The position numbers and the translations under genes are program-made. Of a stretch of 64,000 bases of DNA, positions 8,442 to 17,770 are shown in pieces. Source of the DNA: Mycolicibacterium doricum (GTDB lineage: Bacteria > Actinomycetota > Actinomycetes > Mycobacteriales > Mycobacteriaceae); contig NZ_AP022605.1 of assembly GCF_010728155.1 (NCBI RefSeq), positions 3,162,001-3,226,000 on the forward strand, in the 5' to 3' direction. The stretch's first letter is position 1. Each line of letters opens with the position of its first letter. The notes below the pieces were generated by a model. It worked only from the letters and a program-made list of their open reading frames with translations. It did no database searches and was not told where the DNA came from.

Positions 8442-10390
8442 CGGCGTTCGGCCTCCGAGGTCACGAACCGCGGATCGGCGCTCGCCGCTTCGGTCGCCTC
8501 CTGTTCGGTGTAGGAGTGTTCGATGCGCTCGCGTGCGTCGTCGTCCTCCCAGGTGGCGATGCGCTCGGCGCCGTCGTCGAGTTCGTCGTCGGCGGCCAGC
8601 AGGTAGCGGTACTGCGGCACGTCGGCGAGAAGTTGGGCATGCGTGCCGACGTGGGTGACCGTCCCGTGCTCGAGCAACGCCACCTTGTCGGCGAGCAGCA
8701 CCGTCGACGCCCGGTGCGCGACGACGATGCCGGTGACGGCGTGCAGCACCCGGCGCAGCGCCTCCTCGACGACGGCCTCGGTGTGCACGTCGAGTGCGGA
8801 CAGCGTGTCGTCGAGGACGAGGATCCGGGGGGCGGCCAGTATCGCGCGGGCCAGCGATAGACGTTGCCGCTGGCCGCCGGACAGGCTCATCCCCTGTTCG
8901 CCGATGCGGGTGTCGAGCCCGAACGGCAGGTCGTAGACGAACTCCGCGGCGGCCACCTCGATGGCTTCCGCGATCTGGGCGTCGGTCGCGTCGGGGCGGC
9001 CCAATCGTAGATTCTCCGCGACCGACATCGAGAAGAGCGTCGGGTCCTCGAACGCCGTCGCGACCGCCTGGCGCAGCGCGGGCAGCGACAGTTCCCGGAT
9101 GTCGACGCCGTCGACGCGGATCGACCCCTCGGTCACGTCGTAGAGCCGCGACAGCAGCGACGCCAGTACCGACTTGCCCGAGCCCGTCGACCCGACCAGC
9201 GCCAGCGTCTCCCCCGGTTCGACGGTGAAGGTGACGTGGCGCAGTGCCCAGTTGTCCGGCTCGGCGGGCGGCGCCACCCTGTCGCTGTCGGGGAACTTGA
9301 ACCCGACGTCGACGAGTTCCAGACGGCCGCCGCGCGGGGTCTCGTTGCACGGGCCGTCGGTGATCTCCCTTGGCGCGTCGAAGATTTCGGCGATGCGGTT
9401 GGCCGCGGTGTAGGACTCCTGCATCATCGACAGCAGGAAGCCGAGCGAGGCGATCGGCCACACCAACGACAGCATCATCGTGATGAACGCGACCAGAGTG
9501 CCGAGGGTGACGTAGCCGTGGCCGGCGGCGTACGCGCCGAACCCGAGCACGACGATCAGCGCCAGGTTCGGGATGACCTCGAGCAGCGTCCAGAACTTCG
9601 CGGACACCGACACCCGACCGACCTGGGTGTCGTAGAGATCGGTCAGCTGCCGGTCGAATCGGTGGTAGACGTAGTCCTCCCGGCCGAACGACTTCACCAC
9701 CCGCAGCCCCAGCGCCGACTCCTCGACGTGGGTGGCGACGTGGCCGGACTGGTCCTGCGCCAGCCGGGAGAGCCGAGTGTACTCGCGCTGGAAGTGCAGG
9801 ACCGTCAACGTGATCGGCACGATCGACACCAACACGACCACGCCCAGCGGCCAGTACATCGACAGCAGGATTGCGGTGACGACGACGATCTGCAGGCAGT
9901 TGAGGACCAGGAACACCAACCCGAACGACAGGAACCGCCGGATCGTGGACAGGTCGTTCATCACCCGCGACAGCAGCTGTCCGGACTGCCAGCGGCCGTG
10001 GAAACTCATCGGCAGGATCTGCAGCCGGGCGTAGAGGTCCTTGCGGATGTCGGCCTCGACGCCCATGGTGGCCCGCGAGACCAGCCACCGGCGGATGAAC
10101 CACAGCACGGCCTCGGTGATGCCGACGCCCATCGCGGCGGCGCCCAGCACCCAGAGGCCCTGCTGGTCCTGGTTGCGCACCGGCCCGTCGATGACGGCCC
10201 TGGTCATCAGCGGAATCGAAATCGTCGCGCCGAGGCTGGCGATCGCGACGACGAACATCGCGATCCAGCGCGCCCGGTAGGGCATCAGGTACGGCAGGAG
10301 CCGCCACAGGTCGGAGCTGGCCCTCGGCCGCAGGCGCCGAGCAGCGATCGCGGGCGCCGAAACGAGGGCGCGAGAGTCGGGATGGGACAC
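8438..10390 (-). CDS. ABC exporter half-transporter with degenerate Walker B (subunit A of a heterodimer)
   Basis: About 650 residues: six membrane helices (about 30-320) and an ATPase domain (about 355-610), with an acidic C-terminal tail. Motifs: Walker A GSTGSGKS, Q-loop position FEDPTLFS (Glu in place of Gln), signature LSGGQ, Walker B ILVLDDTLSALD (catalytic Glu replaced by Asp), H-loop VVAHRAST. Start uncertain: GTG 10390 has GGGAAGA upstream; ATG 10408 and TTG 10450 are alternatives, the last overlapping the previous gene. Paired with the 6618-8441 gene by a 4-bp overlap. Confidence 0.82.
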   Translation of the reverse strand: MSHPDSRALVSAPAIAARRLRPRASSDLWRLLPYLMPYRARWIAMFVVAIASLGATISIPLMTRAVIDGPVRNQDQQGLWVLGAAAMGVGITEAVLWFIRRWLVSRATMGVEADIRKDLYARLQILPMSFHGRWQSGQLLSRVMNDLSTIRRFLSFGLVFLVLNCLQIVVVTAILLSMYWPLGVVVLVSIVPITLTVLHFQREYTRLSRLAQDQSGHVATHVEESALGLRVVKSFGREDYVYHRFDRQLTDLYDTQVGRVSVSAKFWTLLEVIPNLALIVVLGFGAYAAGHGYVTLGTLVAFITMMLSLVWPIASLGFLLSMMQESYTAANRIAEIFDAPREITDGPCNETPRGGRLELVDVGFKFPDSDRVAPPAEPDNWALRHVTFTVEPGETLALVGSTGSGKSVLASLLSRLYDVTEGSIRVDGVDIRELSLPALRQAVATAFEDPTLFSMSVAENLRLGRPDATDAQIAEAIEVAAAEFVYDLPFGLDTRIGEQGMSLSGGQRQRLSLARAILAAPRILVLDDTLSALDVHTEAVVEEALRRVLHAVTGIVVAHRASTVLLADKVALLEHGTVTHVGTHAQLLADVPQYRYLLAADDELDDGAERIATWEDDDARERIEHSYTEQEATEAASADPRFVTSEAERR

Positions 10391-10442
10391 TAAAGTCCAT
10401 CTTCCCATCGGCGGCAAGCCGATAACGTCACGGCGGAAAGCG

Positions 10443-12374
10443 TCACGCAACCGCCTCGGACTCCTGCGGACCGGACTCCTGCGGACCGAACTGGGTCTCG
10501 TACAACTCGGCGTACCGGCCGCCTCGGCCGATGAGCTGACGATGGGTGCCGCGTTCGACGATCCGGCCGTCCTCGACCACCAGAATCATGTCGGCGGCCC
10601 GCACCGTCGACAAGCGGTGCGCGATGACCAGCGACGTCCGCCCGGCCAGCGCTTCACCGAGCGCCTGCTGGACCGCGGCCTCCGACGACGAGTCCAGTGC
10701 CGCCGTCGCCTCGTCCAGCACGACCACCCGTGACCTCCCCAGCAACAGGCGGGCGATGGTCAGCCGTTGCCGTTGCCCGCCGGACAGACGGTATCCACGC
10801 TCACCGACCACCGTGTCGAGCCCGTCGGGCATCGCGGCGACGACGTCGGCGAGGCTGGCCCGGTGCAGCACCTCCCACAGCTGGTCGTCAGTCGGCGCCG
10901 CCGAGGCGGCGCCATCGGGTCCCGCGTCCGGCGCGGCGAGGAGCAGGTTGGACCGGATGGAGTCGTGGAATAGATGGCCGTCCTGGGTCACCATGCCGAC
11001 GGTGTCGCGCAGCGATGCGAAGGTCAGGTCGCGCACGTCGACACCGGCCAGCCGCACGGCGCCGGAGTCGACGTCGTAGAGGCGGGCCAACAGGGCCGCG
11101 ATCGTCGACTTGCCTGCCCCCGAGGAGCCGACGAGCGCGACCAACTGGCCCGGCTCCGCGGTGAAGTCGATTCCGTGCAGCACCTCGCCGTCGTCGCGAT
11201 CGTCGAGCACCGCCACCTCCTCGAGCGAGGCCAGCGAGACCTTGTCCGCCGTCGGATACGAGAACCGCACATGATCGAACTCCACACGCACCGGGCCGTC
11301 GGGCACCGCAACCGCGTCGGGCTTCTCCCGGATGATCGGCTCCAGGTCGAGCACCTCGAAGACGCGCTCGAACGACACCAGCGCGCTGGCGATCTCGACC
11401 CGCGCATTGGCCAGCGCGGTCAGCGGCGCGTAGAGACGGGTCAACAGCAGCGCGAGCGACACGATCTCTCCGGCCTGCAGATGCCCGCCGAGCGCGATCA
11501 CCCCGCCCAGCCCGTACACCAGCGCCAGCGCGAGCGCCGACATCAGGGTAAGCGAGTTCATGAACGTCGACTGCAGCATCGCCGAGCGCACCCCGATGTC
11601 GTGGACCCGTCCGGCGCGCACGGCGAATTCGTGGGCTTCGGCGGTGGGGCGTCCGAACAGCTTCACCAGCGTGGCGCCCGGCGCCGAAAAGCGTTCAGTC
11701 ATCTGGTTATTCATCGTCGCGTTGTGGATGGCGCGCTCGCGCGACAGATGCGCCATCCTGGCGCCGATGCGGCGGGTGGGCAGCACGAAAACCGGCACCA
11801 GCACGAGTGCGACGACGGTGATCTGCCATGAGATCGCGAGCATCACCCCCAGGGTGAGCATCAGCGTGACCAGGTTGGCGACGACACCGGACAGCGTGTC
11901 GGAGAACGCACGTTGCGCGCCCAGCACGTCGTTACCCAGGCGGCTGACCAGCGCCCCCGTGCGGGTGCGCATGAAGAACGCCACCGGCATCTTCTGGACG
12001 TGGGCGAACACGGCGGTGCGCAGATCCAAGATGAGGCCCTCGCCGATGGTCGACGACAGCCAGCGCGTCAGCAGCGACACGGCTGCCTCCGCGAGCGCGG
12101 CGGCGGCGATGACGAGCGCCAACCCGACCACCACTGACGGTGCGCCCCCGCGGGTGATCGCGTCGACCACGCGGCCGGCCAGCACCGGGGTGGCCACCGC
12201 CAGCGTCGCGCTGACCACGCTGACCGCCACGAAGGCGGCTAGCCTGCGGTGGTGGCGGTCGGCGAAGCGCCAGATGCGGCGCAGCAGCGCACGGTCGGCC
12301 AGCGAGCGCAGATCCCCGCCGCGGGCGTGCGCCTGGCGGTAGAGGGTCTGCCGGGCGACCATTTCGATACTCAT
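10443..12374 (-). CDS. ABC exporter half-transporter, canonical ATPase site
   Basis: A 643-residue half-transporter with an N-terminal six-helix domain (about 45-330) and ATPase domain (about 385-635). All motifs are canonical: Walker A GSSGAGKST, Q-loop VTQDGHLFH, signature LSGGQ, Walker B VVVLDEATAALD, H-loop VIAHRLSTV, so it can work as a homodimer. ATG 12374 chosen. First gene of a three-exporter run on the minus strand, about 52 bp before the next. The C-terminus ends in a duplicated GPQES (15-bp tandem repeat). Substrate unknown. Confidence 0.83.
   Translation of the reverse strand: MSIEMVARQTLYRQAHARGGDLRSLADRALLRRIWRFADRHHRRLAAFVAVSVVSATLAVATPVLAGRVVDAITRGGAPSVVVGLALVIAAAALAEAAVSLLTRWLSSTIGEGLILDLRTAVFAHVQKMPVAFFMRTRTGALVSRLGNDVLGAQRAFSDTLSGVVANLVTLMLTLGVMLAISWQITVVALVLVPVFVLPTRRIGARMAHLSRERAIHNATMNNQMTERFSAPGATLVKLFGRPTAEAHEFAVRAGRVHDIGVRSAMLQSTFMNSLTLMSALALALVYGLGGVIALGGHLQAGEIVSLALLLTRLYAPLTALANARVEIASALVSFERVFEVLDLEPIIREKPDAVAVPDGPVRVEFDHVRFSYPTADKVSLASLEEVAVLDDRDDGEVLHGIDFTAEPGQLVALVGSSGAGKSTIAALLARLYDVDSGAVRLAGVDVRDLTFASLRDTVGMVTQDGHLFHDSIRSNLLLAAPDAGPDGAASAAPTDDQLWEVLHRASLADVVAAMPDGLDTVVGERGYRLSGGQRQRLTIARLLLGRSRVVVLDEATAALDSSSEAAVQQALGEALAGRTSLVIAHRLSTVRAADMILVVEDGRIVERGTHRQLIGRGGRYAELYETQFGPQESGPQESEAVA
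10458..10487 (-). repeat. 15-bp tandem duplication at the end of an ABC exporter gene
   Basis: The plus-strand unit ggactcctgcggacc occurs twice head-to-tail. It encodes GPQES twice in the extreme C-terminal tail of the exporter and leaves the frame intact. Confidence 0.7.
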
Positions 12375-12469
12375 TGATCCACCGTAGAACCTCAACAAAA
12401 GGTGAGGTCAATTGTTCCCGGCCGACTGCGCCGGTTCAGCGAGCCCGGGCGCGGGTAAGCACCCCAACC

Positions 12470-13231
12470 GTGACAACTCCGCAGAACAGGATTGAGAAGT
12501 GGGAGCGTCGAACGGAGTGGCCGTTGGCGGGCGTCGCCCTGCTCTTCCTGGCCGCCTATGCCGTCGACGTGCTGGTCCGGCCGCACGGCGCGGGCGCGGA
12601 CGTCACACGCGCGGTGACCGCGGTGTCGTGGTCGCTGTTCGTGGGCGACTACCTCGTGCGGCTGGGACTGGCGCGAGACCGGTGGCGATGGTTCTACCGG
12701 CACCTCTTCGATCTGGCCGTCGTGATCCTGCCGCTGCTCCGTCCGCTGCGGCTGCTGAGGCTGGTCACGCTCATCACCGTGATGCAGCGCGCGGTCGGCA
12801 ACGCCATCCGCGGCCGGGTGGTCATGTACACCGTCGCCGGTGCGGTGCTGCTGGTGTTCGTCGCGTCGCTGGCGGTGCTCGAGAGCGAGCGCGGACAACC
12901 CGGCGCCCACATCACCCACTTCGGTCAGGCCGTGTGGTGGTCGATCACCACGATCACCACCGTGGGCTACGGCGACCTTACCCCGGTCACCACAACCGGG
13001 CGGGTCATCGCAGTGTTGCTGATGATCGGCGGAATCAGCCTCGTCGGGTCGATCACCGCGACGCTGGCGTCGTGGATCGTGCAGCGGGTGGCAGACGAGG
13101 ACGACGCAGGGCGCACGGTGACCACCGCGCACATCGGCAGGCTGCTCGACGAGATCACGGAGTTGCGCGGGGAGGTCGCACAGTTGCGTGAGGAGGGACG
13201 GCGATCCGGCGGGCAGCCTCCCCCAGCCTGA
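12470..13231 (+). CDS. Voltage-gated-type potassium channel
   Basis: A 253-residue membrane protein with a voltage-sensor-like N-terminal domain: helices near [18 protein letters not shown], then an Arg-rich segment [19 protein letters not shown] resembling S4. A pore follows, with the selectivity filter TVGYGD after WWSITTITT and a final helix. The C-terminus (about 215-253) is a short coiled coil ([18 protein letters not shown]) likely to hold the tetramer together. GTG 12470 chosen because upstream in-frame sequence looks non-coding; an earlier start at 12374 is possible. Divergent from the ABC operon and 26 bp before prrA. Confidence 0.85.
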   Translation: MTTPQNRIEKWERRTEWPLAGVALLFLAAYAVDVLVRPHGAGADVTRAVTAVSWSLFVGDYLVRLGLARDRWRWFYRHLFDLAVVILPLLRPLRLLRLVTLITVMQRAVGNAIRGRVVMYTVAGAVLLVFVASLAVLESERGQPGAHITHFGQAVWWSITTITTVGYGDLTPVTTTGRVIAVLLMIGGISLVGSITATLASWIVQRVADEDDAGRTVTTAHIGRLLDEITELRGEVAQLREEGRRSGGQPPPA

Positions 13232-13257
13232 CCTCTGTTTCAGGCAAGATTGCTCCC

Positions 13258-13959
13258 ATGGACAGTGGTGTGGGGTCACCCCGGGTACTGGTCGTCGACG
13301 ACGATCCTGACGTGCTGGCGTCGTTGGAGCGCGGGTTACGGCTGTCCGGATTCAACGTCTCCACCGCTGTCGACGGCGCCGAGGCGCTGCGCAGCGCCAC
13401 CGAGACGCGCCCGGATGCGATCGTCCTCGACATCAACATGCCGGTGCTCGACGGCGTCAGCGTGGTGACGGCGCTGCGCGCCATGGACAACGACGTGCCC
13501 GTCTGCGTGCTCAGCGCGCGCAGCAGTGTCGACGACCGGGTGGCCGGTCTGGAGGCCGGCGCCGACGACTACCTCGTCAAACCCTTCGTCCTGGCCGAAC
13601 TGGTGGCGCGGGTCAAGGCGCTGCTGCGCCGGCGTGGTTCGTCGGCGACGTTCTCGTCGGAGACCATTCAGGTCGGCCCGCTCGAGGTCGACATCCCGGG
13701 GCGGCGTGCCCGCGTCAACGGCGTCGACGTCGACCTGACCAAACGCGAATTCGACCTGCTGGCGGTGCTCGCCGAGCACAAGACCGCCGTGCTCTCCCGC
13801 GCCCAGTTGCTCGAACTGGTGTGGGGATACGACTTCGCGGCCGACACCAACGTCGTCGACGTGTTCATCGGATACCTGCGCCGCAAGCTCGAGGCCGGCG
13901 GTGCACCCCGGCTGCTCCACACCGTGCGCGGTGTGGGGTTCGTGCTCCGGACGCAATAG
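13258..13959 (+). CDS. prrA: PrrA, OmpR-family response regulator
   Basis: A 233-residue response regulator, nearly identical to recalled M. tuberculosis PrrA. The receiver domain (residues 9-120) has the acidic pocket VVDDDPD, phospho-acceptor D58 in [11 protein letters not shown], and Lys in DYLVKPF. The winged-helix domain (about 137-231) ends in the typical [10 protein letters not shown] and [10 protein letters not shown]. PrrAB is essential in M. tuberculosis and regulates respiration and redox adaptation. Followed 14 bp later by prrB. Confidence 0.95.
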   Translation: MDSGVGSPRVLVVDDDPDVLASLERGLRLSGFNVSTAVDGAEALRSATETRPDAIVLDINMPVLDGVSVVTALRAMDNDVPVCVLSARSSVDDRVAGLEAGADDYLVKPFVLAELVARVKALLRRRGSSATFSSETIQVGPLEVDIPGRRARVNGVDVDLTKREFDLLAVLAEHKTAVLSRAQLLELVWGYDFAADTNVVDVFIGYLRRKLEAGGAPRLLHTVRGVGFVLRTQ

Positions 13960-13973
13960 GTAGGACAGCAATA

Positions 13974-15320
13974 GTGAGTCTGCTGTCCCGGATCTTCCGC
14001 CGCACCCCGTCACTGCGGACCAGGGTGGCGTTCGCGACGGCGATCGGTGCGGCGATCGTCGTGATCATCGTCGGGACCGTGGTGTGGGTCGGCATCACCA
14101 ACGACCGCAAGGAGCGGCTGGACCGCCGGCTCGACGAGGCGGCCGGTTTCGCGATCCCGTTCCTACCTCGCGGCCTCGACACCATCCCGAAGTCGCCGAA
14201 CAACCAGGACGTCGTGATCACGGTGCGCAGACCGGACGGCGAGGTCACCTCCAATTCCGAGGTCGTGCTGCCCGAGGCGCCCGCCGGCTACGCCGACACC
14301 TACGTCGAGGGAGTCCGCTACCGGGTGCGCACGGTCGACATCCGCTACCCCGAGCCGATGACGGTGGCAGTAGGCGCCACCTACGACGCCACCATCGCCG
14401 ACACCAACAACCTGCACCGGCGGGTGATCATCATCTGCGCGTTGGCCGTCGGGGCGGCCACCCTGCTGGGCTGGCTGCTGGCCGCGTTCGCGGTGCGCCC
14501 GCTCAAACGCCTCGCCGAACAGACCCGTCAGATCGACGCGGGCGACGAAGCGCCCGACGTCGAGGTGCGCGGCGCATCCGAAGCCGTCGAGATCGCCGAG
14601 GCCGTCAAGGGCATGCTCGAACGGATCTGGTCCGAACAGGACCGGACCAAGGCCGCGCTCGCGTCAGCCCGCGATTTCGCCTCGGTCTCGGCCCACGAAC
14701 TGCGCACGCCGCTGACCGCGATGCGGACCAACCTCGAGGTGCTCGCCACCCTTGACCTCGCCGACGACCAGCGTAAAGAGGTGGTCAACGACGTGATTCG
14801 GACGCAGTCGCGCATAGAGGCGACGCTGTCCGCGCTGGAACGCCTCGCCCAGGGTGAACTGTCGACCTCCGATGACCACGTGCCCGTCGACATCACCGAA
14901 CTGCTCGACCGGGCCGCCCACGACGCGATGCGCGTGTATCCGGACCTGGAGGTGACGCTGGTTCCCGCGCCGACGGTGATCATCGTCGGACTTCCCGCAG
15001 GGCTGCGGCTGGCCGTCGACAACGCGATCGCCAACGCCGTCAAACACGGCGGCGCGAACCGGGTGCAACTGTCGGCGGTCAGTTCCCGCGCGGGGGTGGA
15101 GATCGCGATCGACGACGACGGTGTCGGCGTCCCAGAGGAGGAACGGACCCGGGTGTTCGAGCGGTTCTCCCGCGGGTCGACGGCGTCGCACTCCGGCTCC
15201 GGGCTGGGGCTGGCGCTGGTTGCACAGCAGGCCGAGCTGCACGGCGGCACCGCCACACTGGAGTCCAGCCCGCTGGGCGGGGCGCGGCTGCTGCTGCGCC
15301 TACCCGGGCCGGGTGGCTGA
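13974..15320 (+). CDS. prrB: PrrB, sensor histidine kinase
   Basis: A 448-residue membrane histidine kinase (M. tuberculosis PrrB is about 446). Two membrane helices (about 20-42 and 151-173) flank an extracytoplasmic sensor region. A HAMP domain follows (about 174-225), then the dimerisation/phosphotransfer helix with H241 in SVSAHELRTPL, and an ATPase domain with DNAIANAVKHGG (N box), DDDGVGVPEEE (G1) and GSGLGLALV (G2). GTG 13974 is preceded by AGGTAGGA at good spacing. Phosphorylates PrrA. Confidence 0.94.
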   Translation: MSLLSRIFRRTPSLRTRVAFATAIGAAIVVIIVGTVVWVGITNDRKERLDRRLDEAAGFAIPFLPRGLDTIPKSPNNQDVVITVRRPDGEVTSNSEVVLPEAPAGYADTYVEGVRYRVRTVDIRYPEPMTVAVGATYDATIADTNNLHRRVIIICALAVGAATLLGWLLAAFAVRPLKRLAEQTRQIDAGDEAPDVEVRGASEAVEIAEAVKGMLERIWSEQDRTKAALASARDFASVSAHELRTPLTAMRTNLEVLATLDLADDQRKEVVNDVIRTQSRIEATLSALERLAQGELSTSDDHVPVDITELLDRAAHDAMRVYPDLEVTLVPAPTVIIVGLPAGLRLAVDNAIANAVKHGGANRVQLSAVSSRAGVEIAIDDDGVGVPEEERTRVFERFSRGSTASHSGSGLGLALVAQQAELHGGTATLESSPLGGARLLLRLPGPGG

Positions 15321-15332
15321 CCCGGCTCGAAA

Positions 15333-15379
15333 GTGAGCTGGTGGGCGAAGGTTTCGCGATTCCTTGCTCATGAGCTCAC
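15333..15379. terminator. Nested inverted repeat between prrB and the FKBP gene
   Basis: In the 75-bp convergent gap, GTGAGCT (15333-15339) pairs with AGCTCAC (15373-15379). Inside this a smaller hairpin GCGAA-GGT-TTCGC sits at 15345-15357. No T-tract. Position between two converging genes suggests a bidirectional terminator; evidence is only the symmetry. Confidence 0.35.
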
Positions 15380-15395
15380 GACTGTCGGGGCTTAG

Positions 15396-15770
15396 CTAGC
15401 GGGTGGCCAGCAGGTCGATGACAAAGATCAGCGTCTTGCCGGAAAGCCGGTGACCGCCGTCGGCGCGGCCGTAGGCCTGGGCGGGCGGAATCGTCAGCTT
15501 GCGACGGCCGCCGACGCGCATTCCCGGGATGCCGTCCTGCCAACCCTGGATCAGCCCCTGCAGCGGGAACTCGATCGACTGGCCGCGGTTCCACGAGCTG
15601 TCGAACTCCTCGCCCGTGTCGTACTCCACGCCGACGTAGTGCACTTCGACGTTGGCACCGGGTACGGCCTCGGCGCCCGCACCGATGACCAGGTCCTCGA
15701 TGACCAACTCGGCCGGGGCCGGGCCGTCCGGAAAGTCGATCTCGGGTTTCTGCCCTGGGTTCACAGTCAC
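15396..15770 (-). CDS. FKBP-type peptidyl-prolyl cis-trans isomerase
   Basis: A 124-residue single FKBP domain with no signal peptide, so probably cytoplasmic. Family landmarks: VEVHYVGVEYDTGEEFDSSW, then SIEFPLQGLIQGWQDGIPGM, then RRKLTIPPAQAYG and FVIDLL. These include the aromatic and Val-Ile/Leu residues of the active-site pocket. GTG 15770 chosen; a second in-frame GTG two codons later is possible. Catalyses proline isomerisation in protein folding. It occupies the place where M. tuberculosis has the Rv0899-Rv0901 (OmpATb) operon next to prrB. Confidence 0.88.
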   Translation of the reverse strand: MTVNPGQKPEIDFPDGPAPAELVIEDLVIGAGAEAVPGANVEVHYVGVEYDTGEEFDSSWNRGQSIEFPLQGLIQGWQDGIPGMRVGGRRKLTIPPAQAYGRADGGHRLSGKTLIFVIDLLATR

Positions 15771-15800
15771 ATCCCCACGGTAGTCGGGCAGACTGGAGCC

Positions 15801-16049
15801 GTGGCATCAGACCAAGACATCCTGGCTCAGGTGAACAAGCTCGTCGCCGAGGAACAGCAGCTCCGCGAGGCCCTGCAGGAACGGGAGATCGACGAGAGCG
15901 AAGAACATCAGCGATTGCGTGCGGTGGAGATCCAGCTCGATCAGTGCTGGGATCTGCTGCGCCAGCGGCGCGCGCTACGTGACAGCGGTAAGGACCCACG
16001 GGAGGCGGAGGTACGTCCGGCCGACGAGGTCGAGGGCTACTTGAACTGA
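15801..16049 (+). CDS. DUF2630 family protein
   Basis: An 82-residue, highly charged helical protein: DILAQVNKLVAEEQQLREAL, then EEHQRLRAVEIQLDQCWDLL and RQRRALRDSG, the DUF2630 pattern of two coiled-coil helices. Function unknown. GTG 15801. It probably matches Rv0898c, which also neighbours the oxidoreductase gene that follows. Divergent from the FKBP gene with only 30 bp between starts; its TGA overlaps a possible CTG start of the next gene. Confidence 0.8.
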   Translation: MASDQDILAQVNKLVAEEQQLREALQEREIDESEEHQRLRAVEIQLDQCWDLLRQRRALRDSGKDPREAEVRPADEVEGYLN

Positions 16050-16063
16050 GCGCCACCTACGAC

Positions 16064-17599
16064 GTGTTGATCGTCGGTGGCGGCCACAACGGGTTGGTCG
16101 CCGCCGCCTATCTGGCGCGGACGGGCCGTCGGGTCCAGGTGCTCGAACGGCTAGACCATGTCGGTGGTGCCGCGGTGTCGGCGCATGCGTTCGACGGCGT
16201 GGACGCCCGCCTGTCGCGCTACTCGTACCTGGTGAGCCTGCTCCCCAGGCGCATCCTGGACGACCTCGGCGCGCGGATCCGTCTGGTCAAACGTCGTTAC
16301 TCTTCGTACACGCCCGACCCGGCCACCGGCGGGCACACCGGCCTGCTGATCGGGCCGACCAGCACGTTCAACGCCATCGGCGCCGCCGGCGACGAGGCCG
16401 GTTTCACCGACTTCTACCGCCGCTTCCGCACCGTGACCGAACGGGTGTGGCCGACACTGACCACACCGCTGATGACGCGCGAGCAGGTGCGTCGCCATGT
16501 GTTGGCCGGAGGCGACGCGGACACGTGGCAGGCGGTCACCGAGGCGCCCATCGGGCACGCGATCACCGCGGCCGCACGCAGCGATCTGGTGCGGGGGGTG
16601 ATGGCCACCGACGCGCTGATCGGGACCTTAGCCCGTACCGACGATCCGTCGCTGGTGCAGAACGTCTGCTTCCTCTACCACCTGCTCGGCGGCGGCACGG
16701 GCGGCTGGGACGTGCCGGTTGGCGGAATGGGCGCCGTGAGCGGTGCGCTGGCCGCGGCGGCTGCCGGCTTCGGCGCGGAGATCACCACGGGCGCCGAGGT
16801 CACCACCGTCACGCCCGACGGTGAGCTGACCTACCGGGCGAACGGACGGGAACACCGGGTGGGCGCCCGCTTCGTGTTGGCCAACGTCACCCCCGCCGTG
16901 CTGGCCGGCCTGCTGGACGAGCCGGCGCCGTCGTCGATGCCCGGCTGTCAGGTGAAGGTGAACCTCATGCTGCGGCGGTTGCCGAAACTGCGCGATACCA
17001 CGGTGACGGCCGAGCAGGCGTTCGGCGGGACGTTCCACGTCAACGAGACGCTGCGCCAGCTCGACGCGGCCCACGACCGTGCGGCGGACGGTGAGGTCCC
17101 GCAGCCACTGCCCTGTGAGATCTACTGCCACTCGCTGACCGACCCGACCATCCTCTCCGATGAGCTGCGTGCCGTGGGCGCCCAGACCCTCACCGTGTTC
17201 GGGCTGCACACCCCGCATTCGCTACCGGCCGACGGCGACGACGAGCGGATCCGCAACACGCTGACCTCCGCCGCGCTCACATCACTGAATTCAGTTCTCG
17301 CCGAACCGATTCAGGATGTGGTCATGGAGGATGCGGCGGGTCGGTTGTGCATCGAGACGAAGACCACCACCGACCTGGAACACAGTCTGAACATGACCGG
17401 GGGAAACATCTTCCACGGCGGCCTGCAGTGGCCGTTCGCCGAGGCCGACGAACCGCTGGACACCGCGGCCCAGCGCTGGGGCGTTGCCACCCGTCACCCG
17501 CGAATAATGCTGTGCGGCTCAGGTTCCCGTCGGGGAGGCGGGGTGTCGGGGATCGGTGGCCACAATGCGGCAATGGCTGTGCTGGACAGCTCAGCGTAG
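16064..17599 (+). CDS. Phytoene-dehydrogenase-like FAD-dependent oxidoreductase (Rv0897c-like)
   Basis: A 511-residue flavoprotein of the phytoene desaturase/PYROXD2 group. The FAD-binding Rossmann motif LIVGGGHNGLVAAAYLAR is right at the N-terminus, followed by VLERLDHVGGAA. The C-terminus has GSGSRRGGGVSGIGGHNAA, the second dinucleotide-interaction motif. The first canonical in-frame start is GTG 16064, which cuts into the first strand; a CTG at 16046 would give LSATYDVLIVGGGHNG and overlaps the DUF2630 stop. Substrate unknown. Position between DUF2630 and gltA2 matches Rv0897c. Confidence 0.83.
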   Translation: MLIVGGGHNGLVAAAYLARTGRRVQVLERLDHVGGAAVSAHAFDGVDARLSRYSYLVSLLPRRILDDLGARIRLVKRRYSSYTPDPATGGHTGLLIGPTSTFNAIGAAGDEAGFTDFYRRFRTVTERVWPTLTTPLMTREQVRRHVLAGGDADTWQAVTEAPIGHAITAAARSDLVRGVMATDALIGTLARTDDPSLVQNVCFLYHLLGGGTGGWDVPVGGMGAVSGALAAAAAGFGAEITTGAEVTTVTPDGELTYRANGREHRVGARFVLANVTPAVLAGLLDEPAPSSMPGCQVKVNLMLRRLPKLRDTTVTAEQAFGGTFHVNETLRQLDAAHDRAADGEVPQPLPCEIYCHSLTDPTILSDELRAVGAQTLTVFGLHTPHSLPADGDDERIRNTLTSAALTSLNSVLAEPIQDVVMEDAAGRLCIETKTTTDLEHSLNMTGGNIFHGGLQWPFAEADEPLDTAAQRWGVATRHPRIMLCGSGSRRGGGVSGIGGHNAAMAVLDSSA

Positions 17600-17770
17600 G
17601 TTGGCCTGCGGCAACGCCACCTGGATGCCGGCCGGGGCCGCCGCGGGGCTTGTGATCGCCACACCGGCCACCGCGACGCCGCGACGCCACGCATGCCGCC
17701 GCACCATAGCGACATCGCGCCGACCGACGGGGTGCGCCGCTACAACGTCACGCTGACCCGGATTGATTAC

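Noticed and set aside
7332..8513. A 393-codon plus-strand open frame across the ABC exporters
   Set aside because: Antisense shadow of a confirmed exporter gene, composition dominated by His, Arg and Gln.
6618..10400. A 1,260-codon open frame on the minus strand that looks like a giant ABC fusion
   Set aside because: The upstream part is an out-of-frame reading of the previous exporter gene, which has its own good frame and ATGA junction. The real protein starts at 8441.
17600..17770. The 171-bp convergent gap between the oxidoreductase and MarR genes
   Set aside because: Short open frames exist but none has a family match, a good ribosome site or convincing hairpin.
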